64,000 nucleotides of DNA from Winogradskyella arenosi (GCF_003337305.1 NZ_QPJO01000002.1:186001-250000), one strand, 5' to 3'; positions 17,612 through 26,426 are shown, counted from the first letter of the stretch. Notes: a model not told the origin generated them from the letters alone. Numbers and translations are program-made.

Positions 17612-17977
17612 TTATTTCACCAAAAACACCCCTAAAAACACCGCTAAAAAGCCAACTACAAAACTAGCAATAGTGTAGAGGGCAAAGGTCATGAAATCAC
17701 CAGTTTTTAAGAATATGTGGTTCTCATAAGCAAAGGTAGAAAAGGTGGTAAACCCACCGCAAAATCCGGTTGCTAAGAGTAGGGTTTGACTTTGAGATAA
17801 AGTTTCATTTTTAGCCGCCAAACCTAAGAAGATACCAATAAGTAAACTTCCTAAAATATTAGCCGCAAAAGTGCCATAGGGAATTCCGGTTTCAGGACTA
17901 TTAAGCCATTTTCCGATGATAAAGCGCAAGACACTGCCTAAACCACCACCTAGAAATACAAGGATAAATTGTTTCAA
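17612..17977 (-). CDS. crcB: Fluoride exporter CrcB/FluC
   Basis: This is a dual-topology fluoride channel of 121 residues with four membrane helices. Hallmarks are GGGLGSVLRF at the start, AANILGS (pore Asn), and GFCGGFTTFSTF, the break that binds the central sodium and lines the pore with phenylalanines. It works as a homodimer that lets fluoride leave the cytoplasm. It follows the SRPBCC/GyrI gene on the minus strand, about 42 bp after its stop. I looked for a fluoride riboswitch upstream and did not see one. Confidence 0.93.
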   Translation of the reverse strand: MKQFILVFLGGGLGSVLRFIIGKWLNSPETGIPYGTFAANILGSLLIGIFLGLAAKNETLSQSQTLLLATGFCGGFTTFSTFAYENHIFLKTGDFMTFALYTIASFVVGFLAVFLGVFLVK

Positions 17978-18019
17978 TATTTTATGAATTATGGAGTTTC
18001 AAACCTAATGATAGGAGAC

Positions 18020-19039
18020 TTATTTTACAGCAACGTAAATTTCTGTTTTCCAATGAGCAGGGTTAGGGTGGGTGTCTGGACTTGTAAGATACGTTTCAAG
18101 CATTGGTCCACTTTCATCAAGTTCTAAATTTTGTTCTTTTATATAGGTCATGGTCGCCTCCCAAGCGGCTTTCAAATGACTATAATCACCAGTTAAAACA
18201 GTTTTTACGGTTTTGAAAGATTCCAATTGGCCCGTTAAAATACGTGGCGCTTCAGAAATAACACGTGAGTTTGTAGGAATACAAGCCGAGAAAATGACAG
18301 CGTTATTGTCTTCGTCCCATTTGTGGTAATATATAAAAGGTTGTCCTGCTCTGCTAATGTTATGGGTTAAAGCATAAGACCCAACCTGCCCTAAGGTGGT
18401 TTTCATGTTTGCTTCAAAATCACTTAATTTACAAGAGGTGGTATTATAAAGGTAATACCCGCCACTATGTTGGGTGAGGCCTTCAACTTTAATACTGTAA
18501 ACTTTCATCTCCGCTTGCACAACACTATCTAACTTTTCAAGTCCTCTTTCATAATCCGGACCAATTTGTTTGTCCATTCCGCCAGAGAAGGCCATATACA
18601 TCTTAAATCCAAAAGGTAAATCCTTTCCAGAAATCCGCCATGTGACGTCTGTAGTTCCATCATCATTAGGCTTAAATTCCCAATGCACATTAGACGTTGG
18701 ATAGGTTCCAAATTGTAGTTCTTGGGTTATCGACTGCTTTGGGTTAGCGGCTGTAGTTTCCATCCGTCCTTGCTCGCCATCGGCATTCCATTTATAAGAA
18801 CCACCAACACCTTGAGTTTGTTCACCTAAAACAATATTAATATCCGGATTTTCTTCAATCCAAGCACTCCACGCGGACCAGTTTTTAAAATCAATAACAT
18901 TATCATACACCACCTCATGCGGGGCATTTATTGTTCTCGTCCTACTTACTTCAAAAGAATTGGGCTGTACAGCAACATAGATAGAGAGGCCAATAACTAA
19001 GATTAACACTAACAATAAGATGTATTTCAATGCTTTCAT
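18020..19039 (-). CDS. SRPBCC domain plus GyrI-like ligand-binding domain protein
   Basis: This 339-residue protein has an N-terminal membrane helix (residues 5-23), then an SRPBCC/polyketide-cyclase-like domain (about 30-175, with INAPHEVVYDNVIDFKNWSAWSAW), then a GyrI-like small-molecule-binding domain (about 185-339, with LTGDYSHLKAAWEATMTYI). Such two-domain proteins are common in flavobacteria; they probably bind hydrophobic or cationic ligands, with no known reaction. The N-terminal helix anchors it or serves as a signal. It is divergent from the M49 peptidase gene. Confidence 0.75.
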   Translation of the reverse strand: MKALKYILLLVLILVIGLSIYVAVQPNSFEVSRTRTINAPHEVVYDNVIDFKNWSAWSAWIEENPDINIVLGEQTQGVGGSYKWNADGEQGRMETTAANPKQSITQELQFGTYPTSNVHWEFKPNDDGTTDVTWRISGKDLPFGFKMYMAFSGGMDKQIGPDYERGLEKLDSVVQAEMKVYSIKVEGLTQHSGGYYLYNTTSCKLSDFEANMKTTLGQVGSYALTHNISRAGQPFIYYHKWDEDNNAVIFSACIPTNSRVISEAPRILTGQLESFKTVKTVLTGDYSHLKAAWEATMTYIKEQNLELDESGPMLETYLTSPDTHPNPAHWKTEIYVAVK

Positions 19040-19132
19040 TTCTAGGGATGGTTTTAACTAGTTTATCAAATATAGTCATTTTATGATATGTGATATTAGT
19101 ATTACATTTGTGAATAACCAAAAATGTATCAA

Positions 19133-21178
19133 ATGAATTTAAAATCATTATTGAAAATTTGTCTTTTGGCTTTATTTATAGTCGCATGTAAAAATGAAGT
19201 CAAAGATTCAAAAGAAGAAATCACTCAGGTTGTTGAAGTTGAAAAAGTAGACTTTGATTATACGGTTGAGGAATTTTCGGATATCAAAATATTAAGATAT
19301 CAAATCCCAGGTTGGGACAACTTAAGCTTAAAGGAACAAAAGCTCGTTTATTATTTAACGCAAGCAGGTTTAGCGGGGCGCGATATTATGTGGGATCAAA
19401 ATTACCGTCATAATTTAAAAATTAGAACCGCTTTAGAAAATGTTTACAGTAGCTATGACGGGGATAAGTCTACAGACGATTGGGCTAATTTTGAAACCTA
19501 TTTAAAACGTGTTTGGTTTAGTAATGGTATTCACCATCATTATTCTAATGCTAAAATGAAGCCCGATTTTACGGCAGCCTATTTAAAAGAATTACTAGCG
19601 GCAACCGATACCACTTTAGAAGGTGAAGCTTTTGATGTGTTGTTTAATGCTGAAGATAGCAAAAAGGTGAACCAAGCTAAAGGTGTGGATAATGTCTTAG
19701 AATCTGCGGTGAACTTTTACGCTCCAGATATTACCAATAAGGATGTTGCGGATTTTTATAAAACTAAGGTTTCTCCAAATCCAGAAAAGCCATTGTCTTA
19801 CGGCTTAAATTCTAAGTTGGTAAAAGAAAATGGTGTAGTAAAAGAACGTGTTTATAAATCAGGAGGTTTATATGGTTCTGCAATTGATGAAATAATAAAA
19901 TGGTTAGAAAAAGCTCAGGGTGTTGCTGAAAATGAGCCACAAGCTGAGGCTTTAGGCTTATTAATTGACTACTATAAAACAGGTGATTTACAAACTTGGG
20001 ATGATTATAACGTGGCTTGGACTGCGGCAACAGAAGGAAATATAGACTACATTAATAGTTTTATTGAGGTGTATAACGATCCTTTAGGATACAGAGGGTC
20101 TTATGAAAGCATTATTCAAATCAATGATTTTGATATGTCTGAAAAAATGGCGGTACTTTCTAAAAATGCACAATGGTTTGAGGACCATTCGCCATTAATG
20201 GAAGCCCACAAAAAAGATAGTGTTGTTGGGGTAACGTATAAGGTGGTTAATGTGGCTGGTGAAGCTGGTGATGCCTCTCCAAGTACGCCTATTGGTGTTA
20301 ATTTACCAAATGCCAATTGGATTAGAGCTGCGGTTGGAAGTAAATCGGTGTCTTTAGGAAATATCATTAATGCGTATAATAATGCAGGGGGTACAGGACG
20401 TTTAAAAGAATTTGCTCATGATGAAGAAGAAGTTCAGTTAGAAGAAGAATACGGGCAATTAGCGGATAAATTACACACGGCATTGCACGAAGTTATTGGT
20501 CATGCATCTGGACAATTAAATCCTGGTGTTGGTGAAACTAAAGAAACTCTTAAAACCTATGCTTCAACCTTAGAAGAAGGACGTGCTGATTTAGTTGGTT
20601 TGTATTTTCTTTACAATCCTAAATTACAAGAATTAGGTTTGGTTGAAGACTGGAAAAAAGTTGGTAAAGCGGCTTATGACGGTTACATTAGAAATGGCTT
20701 GATGACACAATTAATTCGTTTAGATTTAGGTGATGATGTGGAAGAAGCACATATGAGAAACAGACAATGGGTTTCAGCTTGGGCCTTTGAAAAAGGTAAA
20801 GACGAGAATGTTATTGAAAAAGTAACTAAAGACGGAAAAACCTATTTTAATATCAATGATTACGAAAAGTTACATGAGCTTTTTGGTGACTTGTTAAGAG
20901 AAACGCAACGTATTAAATCTGAAGGTGATTACGAAGCTGTACAAGCTTTAGTTGAAGGTTATGGGGTTAAGGTTGATCAGGAGATTCACGCTGAAGTTCT
21001 AGAGCGTAATAAACAATTTCCTTCGCCACCATATAGCGGATTTGTAAATCCGGTGTTAGTTCCTGAAACGAATAGTGAAGGTGAAATTACAGCGATAAAA
21101 GTTACACAACCTGAAACTTTTGCGGGACAGATGTTAAATTACAGTAAGGACTATAGTTTTCTTCCTGTAGAGAACTAA
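19133..21178 (+). CDS. Dipeptidyl-peptidase III family (M49) zinc peptidase, lipoprotein
   Basis: M49 enzymes remove dipeptides from N-termini using zinc. The ORF of about 681 residues begins at ATG 19133; an earlier in-frame ATG at 19124 adds three residues. The lipoprotein signal ends at LFIVA-Cys. The zinc site is HEVIGH (first His at about residue 452) with the second motif EEGRAD (Glu about 481/482), matching M49 HExxGH and EExRAx. FEKGKDENVIEKV and YEAVQALVEGYG segments follow. The lipobox suggests it lies on a periplasm-facing membrane rather than in the cytosol like most DPP III. A TACATTTG -7 box sits at 19103-19110. A terminator follows. Confidence 0.88.
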   Translation: MNLKSLLKICLLALFIVACKNEVKDSKEEITQVVEVEKVDFDYTVEEFSDIKILRYQIPGWDNLSLKEQKLVYYLTQAGLAGRDIMWDQNYRHNLKIRTALENVYSSYDGDKSTDDWANFETYLKRVWFSNGIHHHYSNAKMKPDFTAAYLKELLAATDTTLEGEAFDVLFNAEDSKKVNQAKGVDNVLESAVNFYAPDITNKDVADFYKTKVSPNPEKPLSYGLNSKLVKENGVVKERVYKSGGLYGSAIDEIIKWLEKAQGVAENEPQAEALGLLIDYYKTGDLQTWDDYNVAWTAATEGNIDYINSFIEVYNDPLGYRGSYESIIQINDFDMSEKMAVLSKNAQWFEDHSPLMEAHKKDSVVGVTYKVVNVAGEAGDASPSTPIGVNLPNANWIRAAVGSKSVSLGNIINAYNNAGGTGRLKEFAHDEEEVQLEEEYGQLADKLHTALHEVIGHASGQLNPGVGETKETLKTYASTLEEGRADLVGLYFLYNPKLQELGLVEDWKKVGKAAYDGYIRNGLMTQLIRLDLGDDVEEAHMRNRQWVSAWAFEKGKDENVIEKVTKDGKTYFNINDYEKLHELFGDLLRETQRIKSEGDYEAVQALVEGYGVKVDQEIHAEVLERNKQFPSPPYSGFVNPVLVPETNSEGEITAIKVTQPETFAGQMLNYSKDYSFLPVEN

Positions 21179-21205
21179 AACGAGTCTAGCTCTAAAATTT
21201 TAAAA

Positions 21206-21235
21206 AGCACTTACAGGATTGTAAGTGCTTTTTTT
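21206..21235 (+). terminator. Intrinsic terminator after the M49 peptidase gene
   Basis: AGCACTTACA, loop GGAT, TGTAAGTGCT, then a T run; a perfect ten-base stem. Confidence 0.9.
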
Positions 21236-21549
21236 ATGCACTAAAATGATGCTGTTTTGTAAAGTTTTGCATTTTAGGTGTTCATAAGTGGATGTCATAT
21301 ATTTCTTAAAATATTGGGTATCTTTAAAACTTTAAACTTGAGGTTAGCCTTGGTTACTAGACAAGAAAAAAAAATGTTAAGCATTTAATTTTTTTTAAGT
21401 GAAGTGAAATTAAATGCGAAAGAAGGAGACCAAATAGAGACAAGTACTAAAGTTAATAGGGTATTGCCTTTTAAACGCGTAGTACAGCTTTTGCCAAAGG
21501 CTTCAACATTAGTTTAAGAATACATTTATCTCATAAAACTGTAAAAATA
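21236..21549. other. Gene-free region with an 11-bp inverted repeat
   Basis: No coding region is supported between the M49 terminator and the DoxX gene. The only clear structure is GCATTTAATTT (21381-21391) paired with AAATTAAATGC (21407-21417). It lies 130 bp before the DoxX start and could be a regulatory hairpin or operator; no function can be assigned. Confidence 0.4.
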
Positions 21550-21948
21550 ATGCACAGCAAAACATCGTATTTAATAGTAAGATTAGCTCTAGGATTGAGC
21601 ATGTTCGGACATGGATTAGTTCGGTTACCCAAGTTAGAAGCCTTTAGTCAAGGTCTTGTAAAATCTTTTGAAAACTCCATGATGCCCGAGGTTCTTACCT
21701 TACCATTCAGTTACATCTTACCCTTTGGGGAACTTATTTTTGGAGCCTTGCTTGTTATCGGACTCTTTACAAGAGTTGCCGTTCTTGGTATTGCGGCTAT
21801 TTTACTCGCTTTAATTTTTGGGTCTACTTTGGTTGAAAACTGGGGCGCCATTACAGCGCAATTAGTTCATGTGGCTTTTGTAGCTTACTTAAGTCATCAT
21901 ATAAAAGACAATTCTTATGCTTTAGACCGCTTCATCTATAAGAACTAG
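21550..21948 (+). CDS. DoxX family membrane protein
   Basis: This 132-residue protein has four membrane segments. The start region IVRLALGLSMFGHGLVRLPKL and the second helix FGELIFGALLVIGLFTR are typical of DoxX/DoxD-like proteins, whose roles include membrane redox complexes but are mostly undefined. It is followed by a possible terminator hairpin (21984-22023) and faces the LysE gene. It is probably transcribed alone. Confidence 0.8.
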   Translation: MHSKTSYLIVRLALGLSMFGHGLVRLPKLEAFSQGLVKSFENSMMPEVLTLPFSYILPFGELIFGALLVIGLFTRVAVLGIAAILLALIFGSTLVENWGAITAQLVHVAFVAYLSHHIKDNSYALDRFIYKN

Positions 21949-21983
21949 ACGAAACCGGCCTCACTTTTAAAGCTTCAAAAACT

Positions 21984-22031
21984 AGACAAAGCCTTTGGTC
22001 GTAGTCATGACTTGTGGCTGTCTTGTTTTTT
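21984..22031 (+). terminator. Possible terminator after the DoxX gene
   Basis: AGACA-A-AGCC and GGCTGTCT can pair with one bulge across a loop of about 22 bases, and TTGTTTTTT follows. The stem is weaker than the other terminators here. Confidence 0.4.
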
Positions 22032-22067
22032 GTTGAAAAAAAATCCCTTAAAACTTACGTTGAGGTT

Positions 22068-22691
22068 TTAGTTGAATGCAATTAGTAAAGCCATAAGGAT
22101 AAATATAAAACCTGAAATTTGATTTAGACGCACCCCTGCTTTAGGGTGCCTTTTAAATTGTTCGGAAAATTGGCCTGCAAAGAAGGTTAAAGACAGATAC
22201 CAAACCACACCGATAGCGGCGAAACTAAGCCCTAATAGCATAAAAGGAATCGGGTTTTCTAAGGCATTAGGATTGATAAATTGCGGAAATAGCGCTAAAA
22301 AGAATAATGCAACTTTCGGATTTAGGAGGTTGGTAATAAATCCGGACCAAAAATCATTTTTCTGCTTTTTTACGGGTTTAAGTTCCGACTCTACAGCGAG
22401 GAGAGATTGCTGTGTTTTTAGACTAATAATACCCATATATAAAAGGTAAAGTGCGCCTAAATATTTAATAATCATAAAGGCGTATACCGATTTTGCCATT
22501 AAAACCGTAAACCCTAAAGCGGCAAATAAAGTATGGACTAGGATTCCTGAGTTGATGCCTAAGGTGGCATGTATTCCAGATTTCTTTCCCTGACTGATAG
22601 ATTTGTTTAAAACAAATAAGGTGTCTATACCTGGAGTAATGGTAAATATAAATGCCGTAACTAAAAAGGTGATAAAATTCTCGATACCCAT
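22068..22691 (-). CDS. LysE/RhtB family amino-acid exporter
   Basis: This 207-residue inner-membrane protein has six hydrophobic segments and the LysE-family start TPGIDTLFVLNKSISQGKKSG; the second half contains NLLNPKVALFFLALFPQF, the best-conserved block. Family members export amino acids such as lysine, threonine or homoserine lactones; the substrate cannot be told. It is divergent from the LysR regulator gene, with about 105 bp between starts. LysR regulators often control an adjacent divergent exporter, so this one is a likely target. Confidence 0.88.
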   Translation of the reverse strand: MGIENFITFLVTAFIFTITPGIDTLFVLNKSISQGKKSGIHATLGINSGILVHTLFAALGFTVLMAKSVYAFMIIKYLGALYLLYMGIISLKTQQSLLAVESELKPVKKQKNDFWSGFITNLLNPKVALFFLALFPQFINPNALENPIPFMLLGLSFAAIGVVWYLSLTFFAGQFSEQFKRHPKAGVRLNQISGFIFILMALLIAFN

Positions 22692-22737
22692 AACGAATCC
22701 ATTTAAATGATGTGATTATTCCGGACAAAGGAAATGC

Positions 22738-22768
22738 TTTGTTAGCGTTTAAAAAATACATATTTTTG
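22738..22768 (+). promoter_or_regulatory. Bacteroidota-type promoter of the LysR gene
   Basis: TTTG (22738-22741), exactly 19 bases, then TATTTTTG (22761-22768): a full match to the TTTG-N19-TAnnTTTG consensus. Transcription would start near 22775, at an inverted repeat. Confidence 0.75.
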
Positions 22769-22774
22769 ATTGAC

Positions 22775-22793
22775 TAATGCTAAAAATGCATTA
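22775..22793 (+). promoter_or_regulatory. Inverted repeat (operator candidate) before the LysR gene
   Basis: TAATGC-N7-GCATTA is a perfect inverted repeat lying on the predicted start site and ending 3 bases before the ATG. It could bind the LysR protein itself (autorepression); inference. Confidence 0.5.
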
Positions 22794-22796
22794 ATT

Positions 22797-23681
22797 ATGA
22801 CAACACAACAAATCAGGTATTTTTTAGAATTAGCGAACGTTCTACATTTCTGGAATACAGCAGAGAAGCTGTCCATTTCTCAATCCACATTAAGTCGACA
22901 AATACAAGCCTTAGAAGAGGAGTTCGACTTAAAACTTTTAGAGCGCGATAAGCGCAATGTAAAACTAACGGCGGCGGGGCAATTTTTAAAGGAGCATTGG
23001 ACCACAACCCTTAATGAGTTAGATCGGCTGCATCTTCAAGCTAAAAAAATTGATGTAGGGACGTCTGGAGTTATTTCTTTAGCCTATCCAGGATCTATTT
23101 CTTCTGGTTTTTTACCTCAACTCATGCGTGTGCTAACACAAGAAATGCCAGAGTTAAAAATTGAATTGACCGAACCTACCGATTTAAATCATGAAAAATT
23201 AATTCTAGATTATCATATTGATATCGCCATTAGCCGTGATGAGATTTTAAATCCTACCATACAGTCCAAAAAGTTGTATGCTGAACCTATTTGCTTGGTT
23301 GTACCAAAAGGTCACTGGGTAAATGCAACTAATTTTACGGATTTAAAAATGGTTGAAAATGAAAACTTTATAATTTCAGCCTTACATAATACCACCTATT
23401 TTTCAAGTCTTTTACGTGAGGTTTTTAAGCAACATAATGTGGAGCCTAAAACCACAATTGAGTCCGATTTTGGAAGTGTGATTCTCAATTTGGTCGCCCA
23501 ATCTTTAGGGGTTTCCATTTTGCCTTATGCCTTTAAGTCGGCTAATAATAAAGCGATACGGTTTATAGAATTACCTCACACTGTTGATTTGTATATCAAT
23601 TGGCGACGTCACGATCCTAATAGCATCATAAAACGTATTGTGAGTTGTTCTGAAGCCCTCGGTAAGGAATACATATCCTAA
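22797..23681 (+). CDS. LysR family transcriptional regulator
   Basis: This 294-residue protein starts at ATG 22797; a TTG 27 bp upstream is inside the operator-promoter region and is rejected. The N-terminal winged helix is RYFLELANVLHFWNTAEKLS, then ISQSTLSRQIQALEEEFDLKLLER (about residues 5-60). A long linker helix follows, then a periplasmic-binding-protein-like effector domain (about 90-290) with ISLAYPGSISSGFLP and LGVSILPYA. Divergent with a LysE exporter, it probably senses a small molecule and controls that exporter. A consensus promoter and an inverted repeat are directly upstream, suggesting autoregulation. Confidence 0.92.
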   Translation: MTTQQIRYFLELANVLHFWNTAEKLSISQSTLSRQIQALEEEFDLKLLERDKRNVKLTAAGQFLKEHWTTTLNELDRLHLQAKKIDVGTSGVISLAYPGSISSGFLPQLMRVLTQEMPELKIELTEPTDLNHEKLILDYHIDIAISRDEILNPTIQSKKLYAEPICLVVPKGHWVNATNFTDLKMVENENFIISALHNTTYFSSLLREVFKQHNVEPKTTIESDFGSVILNLVAQSLGVSILPYAFKSANNKAIRFIELPHTVDLYINWRRHDPNSIIKRIVSCSEALGKEYIS

Positions 23682-23727
23682 TTGAAACCAATTGGATTAA
23701 GAATTTTTGTACCTCAAATAGATCGAG

Positions 23728-24633
23728 TTAATGAAGTAGAGCTTCTAAAGCGGGTTGTATATTGGCATATTTAAACACGTAGCCTTCAGCTTCTATTTTT
23801 TGAGAACTGACACGTTGACTTTCAAAAAGTAAAATATGCATCTCTCCTAAGATGATTTTCATAGCGAATTCAGGAATGTTAGGGAGTAATAACGGACGAT
23901 TTAAAATCCCTGCAGCAATCTTAGTGAGTTCTTCGTTACTAACGGGATTGGGAGCAACACCATTATAGACGCCTTCAAACTGTTCTTCCACAGCAAAAAT
24001 AAATAAGGCCGCTAAATCTTTAAGATGAATCCAACTTTGCCACTGTTTTCCACTACCAAATGCAGCTCCTACACCATAAGAAATAGGTTTTACCATTTGG
24101 GGTAAGGCGCCTCCGTCTTTGGCTAAAACTAATCCGATTCTAATTTTAGCAACTTTACAGTCTATAGATTTAAATTTATCTACAGCAGCTTCCCATTGGT
24201 ATACAACTTTTCCTAAAAAGCTTTCTGAAACTTCCGTGTTCGTTTCTTCGTAATAATGAACTAAGCTACTTGGGTAAATACCAATGGCACTCGCAGAAAC
24301 AATTTGCTTAATGTTGTAATTATATAATTTTGCAGTTTTTAATAATAAGGCTGCCGTTTCAGTACGACTGTTAAGAATAACTTTTTTATAATCTTCCGTC
24401 CAGCGTTTAGAAATTGAGGCCCCAACTAAATTAATGATAGCATCCACGCCTTCAAAGCAAAAATGATCAATTTCATTGGCTCTAGGATTCCAATAAAAAC
24501 CTTTATAATGCTCCTCTGTGCTTAGTTTAGATTTTGAAGTGGTTAAGTAATGAACCTTGATGCCTTTATCATGACATTGTTTTACAATTTCTTGTCCAAT
24601 TAACCCTGTAGCTCCTGTAATTAAAACGGTCAT
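23728..24633 (-). CDS. TIGR01777-family NAD(P)-binding epimerase-like protein (YfcH-like)
   Basis: This protein of about 301 residues is an extended SDR. The Rossmann motif GATGLIGQ is at residues 7-14, and NLVGASISKRWTEDYKKVILNSR is a signature of the TIGR01777/YfcH family. The GxxYY-like site is SASAIGIY. The longer frame from 24657 adds a short non-conserved leader, so ATG 24633 is chosen. The reaction is unknown; YfcH has been linked to NADP binding and cell division only loosely. It is convergent with the LysR gene and upstream of mnmD in the minus direction. Confidence 0.85.
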   Translation of the reverse strand: MTVLITGATGLIGQEIVKQCHDKGIKVHYLTTSKSKLSTEEHYKGFYWNPRANEIDHFCFEGVDAIINLVGASISKRWTEDYKKVILNSRTETAALLLKTAKLYNYNIKQIVSASAIGIYPSSLVHYYEETNTEVSESFLGKVVYQWEAAVDKFKSIDCKVAKIRIGLVLAKDGGALPQMVKPISYGVGAAFGSGKQWQSWIHLKDLAALFIFAVEEQFEGVYNGVAPNPVSNEELTKIAAGILNRPLLLPNIPEFAMKIILGEMHILLFESQRVSSQKIEAEGYVFKYANIQPALEALLH

Positions 24634-24787
24634 GTTCCTTTTTAGGTAAAGGTACAAAATGATGTTTGGAGTGCGATAAAGTTTACCTTCTATTTAACGT
24701 TTTGATAGTGAAAGGAATGCGTTTGTTTTCTCTAATTTTAAGCAAAAAAGAGAACTTATGTGTTCGTATTTTATGCGCTTTAGAGGT

Positions 24788-25480
24788 TTAGGCTTCAGAT
24801 GATTTTGTGGCTCTTAGCATTTCACGTTTGCCTGGAGGTCCAGGGAGACGCTCTACAATAAAGCCAACAGCTTGCATGGCACGTCTTACGCTACCTTTAG
24901 CCGAGTAAGTAACCAAAACACCATTAGCTTTTAAGGCCGAAAACATAATAGAAAATATGGTTTCCGTCCATAAATCCGGCTGAACTCGAGCTCCAAAAGC
25001 ATCAAAATAAATGAGGTCAAACTGCGATTTTGCCCTAATATCTTTAAAGAATTTCTGTTGTTTCTCTAACTGAAACCCTAGAGTAATCTCGCAAGGTGTT
25101 TCCCATGGGGTTTGATGTAGTTGGTTAAAAATCGCCGTATGCGCTTTAGAAATTAAGTCGCTATAATTAAGCTGGTTGACTTCTTCAAGTTCTACAGGGT
25201 AGGCTTCAACGCCTACATAATCGATATTTAATTCTAAATTTTCAGCTTCAATAACAGTTAAAAAAGCATTAAGACCGGTACCAAAACCAATCTCTAAAAT
25301 ACTTAAATCTTTTGAAGTTTTATGTTGAAGTCTAGATTCCGAAAAGAAATGCAAACCATGTTTCATAAAAACATGATTTGCCTCTTGTATGGCGCCATGA
25401 ATGGAGTGGTATTGCTCGTTCCATTCTTCAATTTGTATGGTTTTAGAACCATCTGACGTTGTAATAATATTTCTTTTCAA
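24788..25480 (-). CDS. mnmD: tRNA 5-methylaminomethyl-2-thiouridine methyltransferase, MnmD-only type
   Basis: It methylates the wobble modification nm5s2U34 to mnm5s2U34 in tRNA. The 230-residue protein has the MnmD N-terminus (SDGSKTI..WNEQYHSIHGAIQEANHVF), the SAM motif LEIGFGTGLNAF at about 62-73, LIYFDAFGARVQPDLWTE, the VTYSAKGSVRRAM block, and GPPGKREML at the C-terminus. It lacks the MnmC oxidase half, as usual in Bacteroidota. It starts 3 bp after the stop of the lipoprotein gene upstream and is co-transcribed with it. Confidence 0.92.
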   Translation of the reverse strand: MKRNIITTSDGSKTIQIEEWNEQYHSIHGAIQEANHVFMKHGLHFFSESRLQHKTSKDLSILEIGFGTGLNAFLTVIEAENLELNIDYVGVEAYPVELEEVNQLNYSDLISKAHTAIFNQLHQTPWETPCEITLGFQLEKQQKFFKDIRAKSQFDLIYFDAFGARVQPDLWTETIFSIMFSALKANGVLVTYSAKGSVRRAMQAVGFIVERLPGPPGKREMLRATKSSEA

Positions 25481-25483
25481 ACT

Positions 25484-25942
25484 CTATGGAATCAGTAATT
25501 TTTTAATCTTCGGAATAGGTCCGGTACATACCGTTTTATGGCAACTAATACAGTTTGTAATGGCTGTATTGTAACGCTGTTTTAAATTGGTTTGTAAAAC
25601 GGTGTCTATCACCGCTTCTTGAGAGGTGATAAAAGTCGTTGCAAAATGCTCCCAATTTTCATGGCGTTGTTTGCCTTTAGTCATTTCTGCTGAGTGTAAA
25701 GTCAGCAAATCTAAGGGTAATAAACTTGGGGTTTCTCCGGCTACAATTTCATTTTTCAATTGCATATTGTAGGCGTACATGGCATTCATAAAATTAGCCA
25801 TTTCCGAAGCTTGGTACATCTCGTAGTGCACTTTTTTGGGCACTGCGGCCTCCTTGCTTTCTTCCTTATTGGTACAGCTAAAAAGCGTAAACAATAAAAG
25901 TCCAGAAAGGGTTATGGTTTTATTCTTTAAGTAAAACGCCAT
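25484..25942 (-). CDS. Small lipoprotein with a heme c motif
   Basis: This protein has about 152 residues from ATG 25942; an upstream frame start at 26020 would overlap the previous gene by about 100 bases. A signal peptide ends at TLFSC (lipobox). The C-terminus has CISCH, a CxxCH heme-c attachment site, preceded by NTAITN, and Lys-rich residues after it. The middle is alpha-helical and Asn/Met-rich (MANFMNAMYAYNMQ). It overlaps the DUF4920 gene by about 23 bp and precedes mnmD by 3 bp. It is probably a periplasmic single-heme c-type protein; electron donor or acceptor unknown. Confidence 0.75.
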   Translation of the reverse strand: MAFYLKNKTITLSGLLLFTLFSCTNKEESKEAAVPKKVHYEMYQASEMANFMNAMYAYNMQLKNEIVAGETPSLLPLDLLTLHSAEMTKGKQRHENWEHFATTFITSQEAVIDTVLQTNLKQRYNTAITNCISCHKTVCTGPIPKIKKLLIP

Positions 25943-26426
25943 CAGCTTCAAAACGGTATTCAAATTTAGGTTCAGTGATCGCTGCAATTTCTTCTTCAGA
26001 TTTTCCAGCGTCTTCAGCATAATGTTTTAATTCGTCTACAGGAGTTTCGGTGACAAAGGCTTTTCCGTTAACTACAACATCTCCTTCAGCATTTAACGGC
26101 ATAAAGAAACCGTAATCTTTAAACTTTACCATAACAGGGGCATCACCTTCAAGATCTAAAGTCATCCAACACCCTTTGCTAGAACACACTTCAAGAATTT
26201 TACCTTTCATCTTAGCATTTACCGTATCTCCAACTTTTAAGTTTTTATAATGCACCATCATACGTTCTGCAGAAAGCGCATCGGTATCATTTATGTCTTT
26301 TCCAAAGGAAGCATAAGCAATTTCAGGTGTAGTCGTTTCAATAGGAGCTGTTTCGGCTGTTTTAGTTTCGTTTTTACAAGAAAACAGACTAGCAGTAATT
26401 GCGAAAAGTAAAATTGTTTTTTTCAT
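25920..26426 (-). CDS. DUF4920 lipoprotein
   Basis: This protein has 168 residues. The lipoprotein signal ends at SLFSC, then a linker rich in Glu/Thr, and a compact domain with KVGDTVNAKMKGKILEVCSSKGCWMTL, a typical DUF4920 segment with a Cys pair (CSSKGC). DUF4920 resembles OB-fold domains of unknown role. It is the first gene of a three-gene operon with the heme-c lipoprotein and mnmD, overlapping the next gene by a few codons. It is divergent from ilvE. Confidence 0.85.
   Translation of the reverse strand: MKKTILLFAITASLFSCKNETKTAETAPIETTTPEIAYASFGKDINDTDALSAERMMVHYKNLKVGDTVNAKMKGKILEVCSSKGCWMTLDLEGDAPVMVKFKDYGFFMPLNAEGDVVVNGKAFVTETPVDELKHYAEDAGKSEEEIAAITEPKFEYRFEADGVLLKE

Noticed and set aside
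17612-18020. Fluoride riboswitch upstream of crcB
   Set aside because: The crcB gene starts about 42 bp after the preceding gene's stop and no fluoride-switch fold was recognised.
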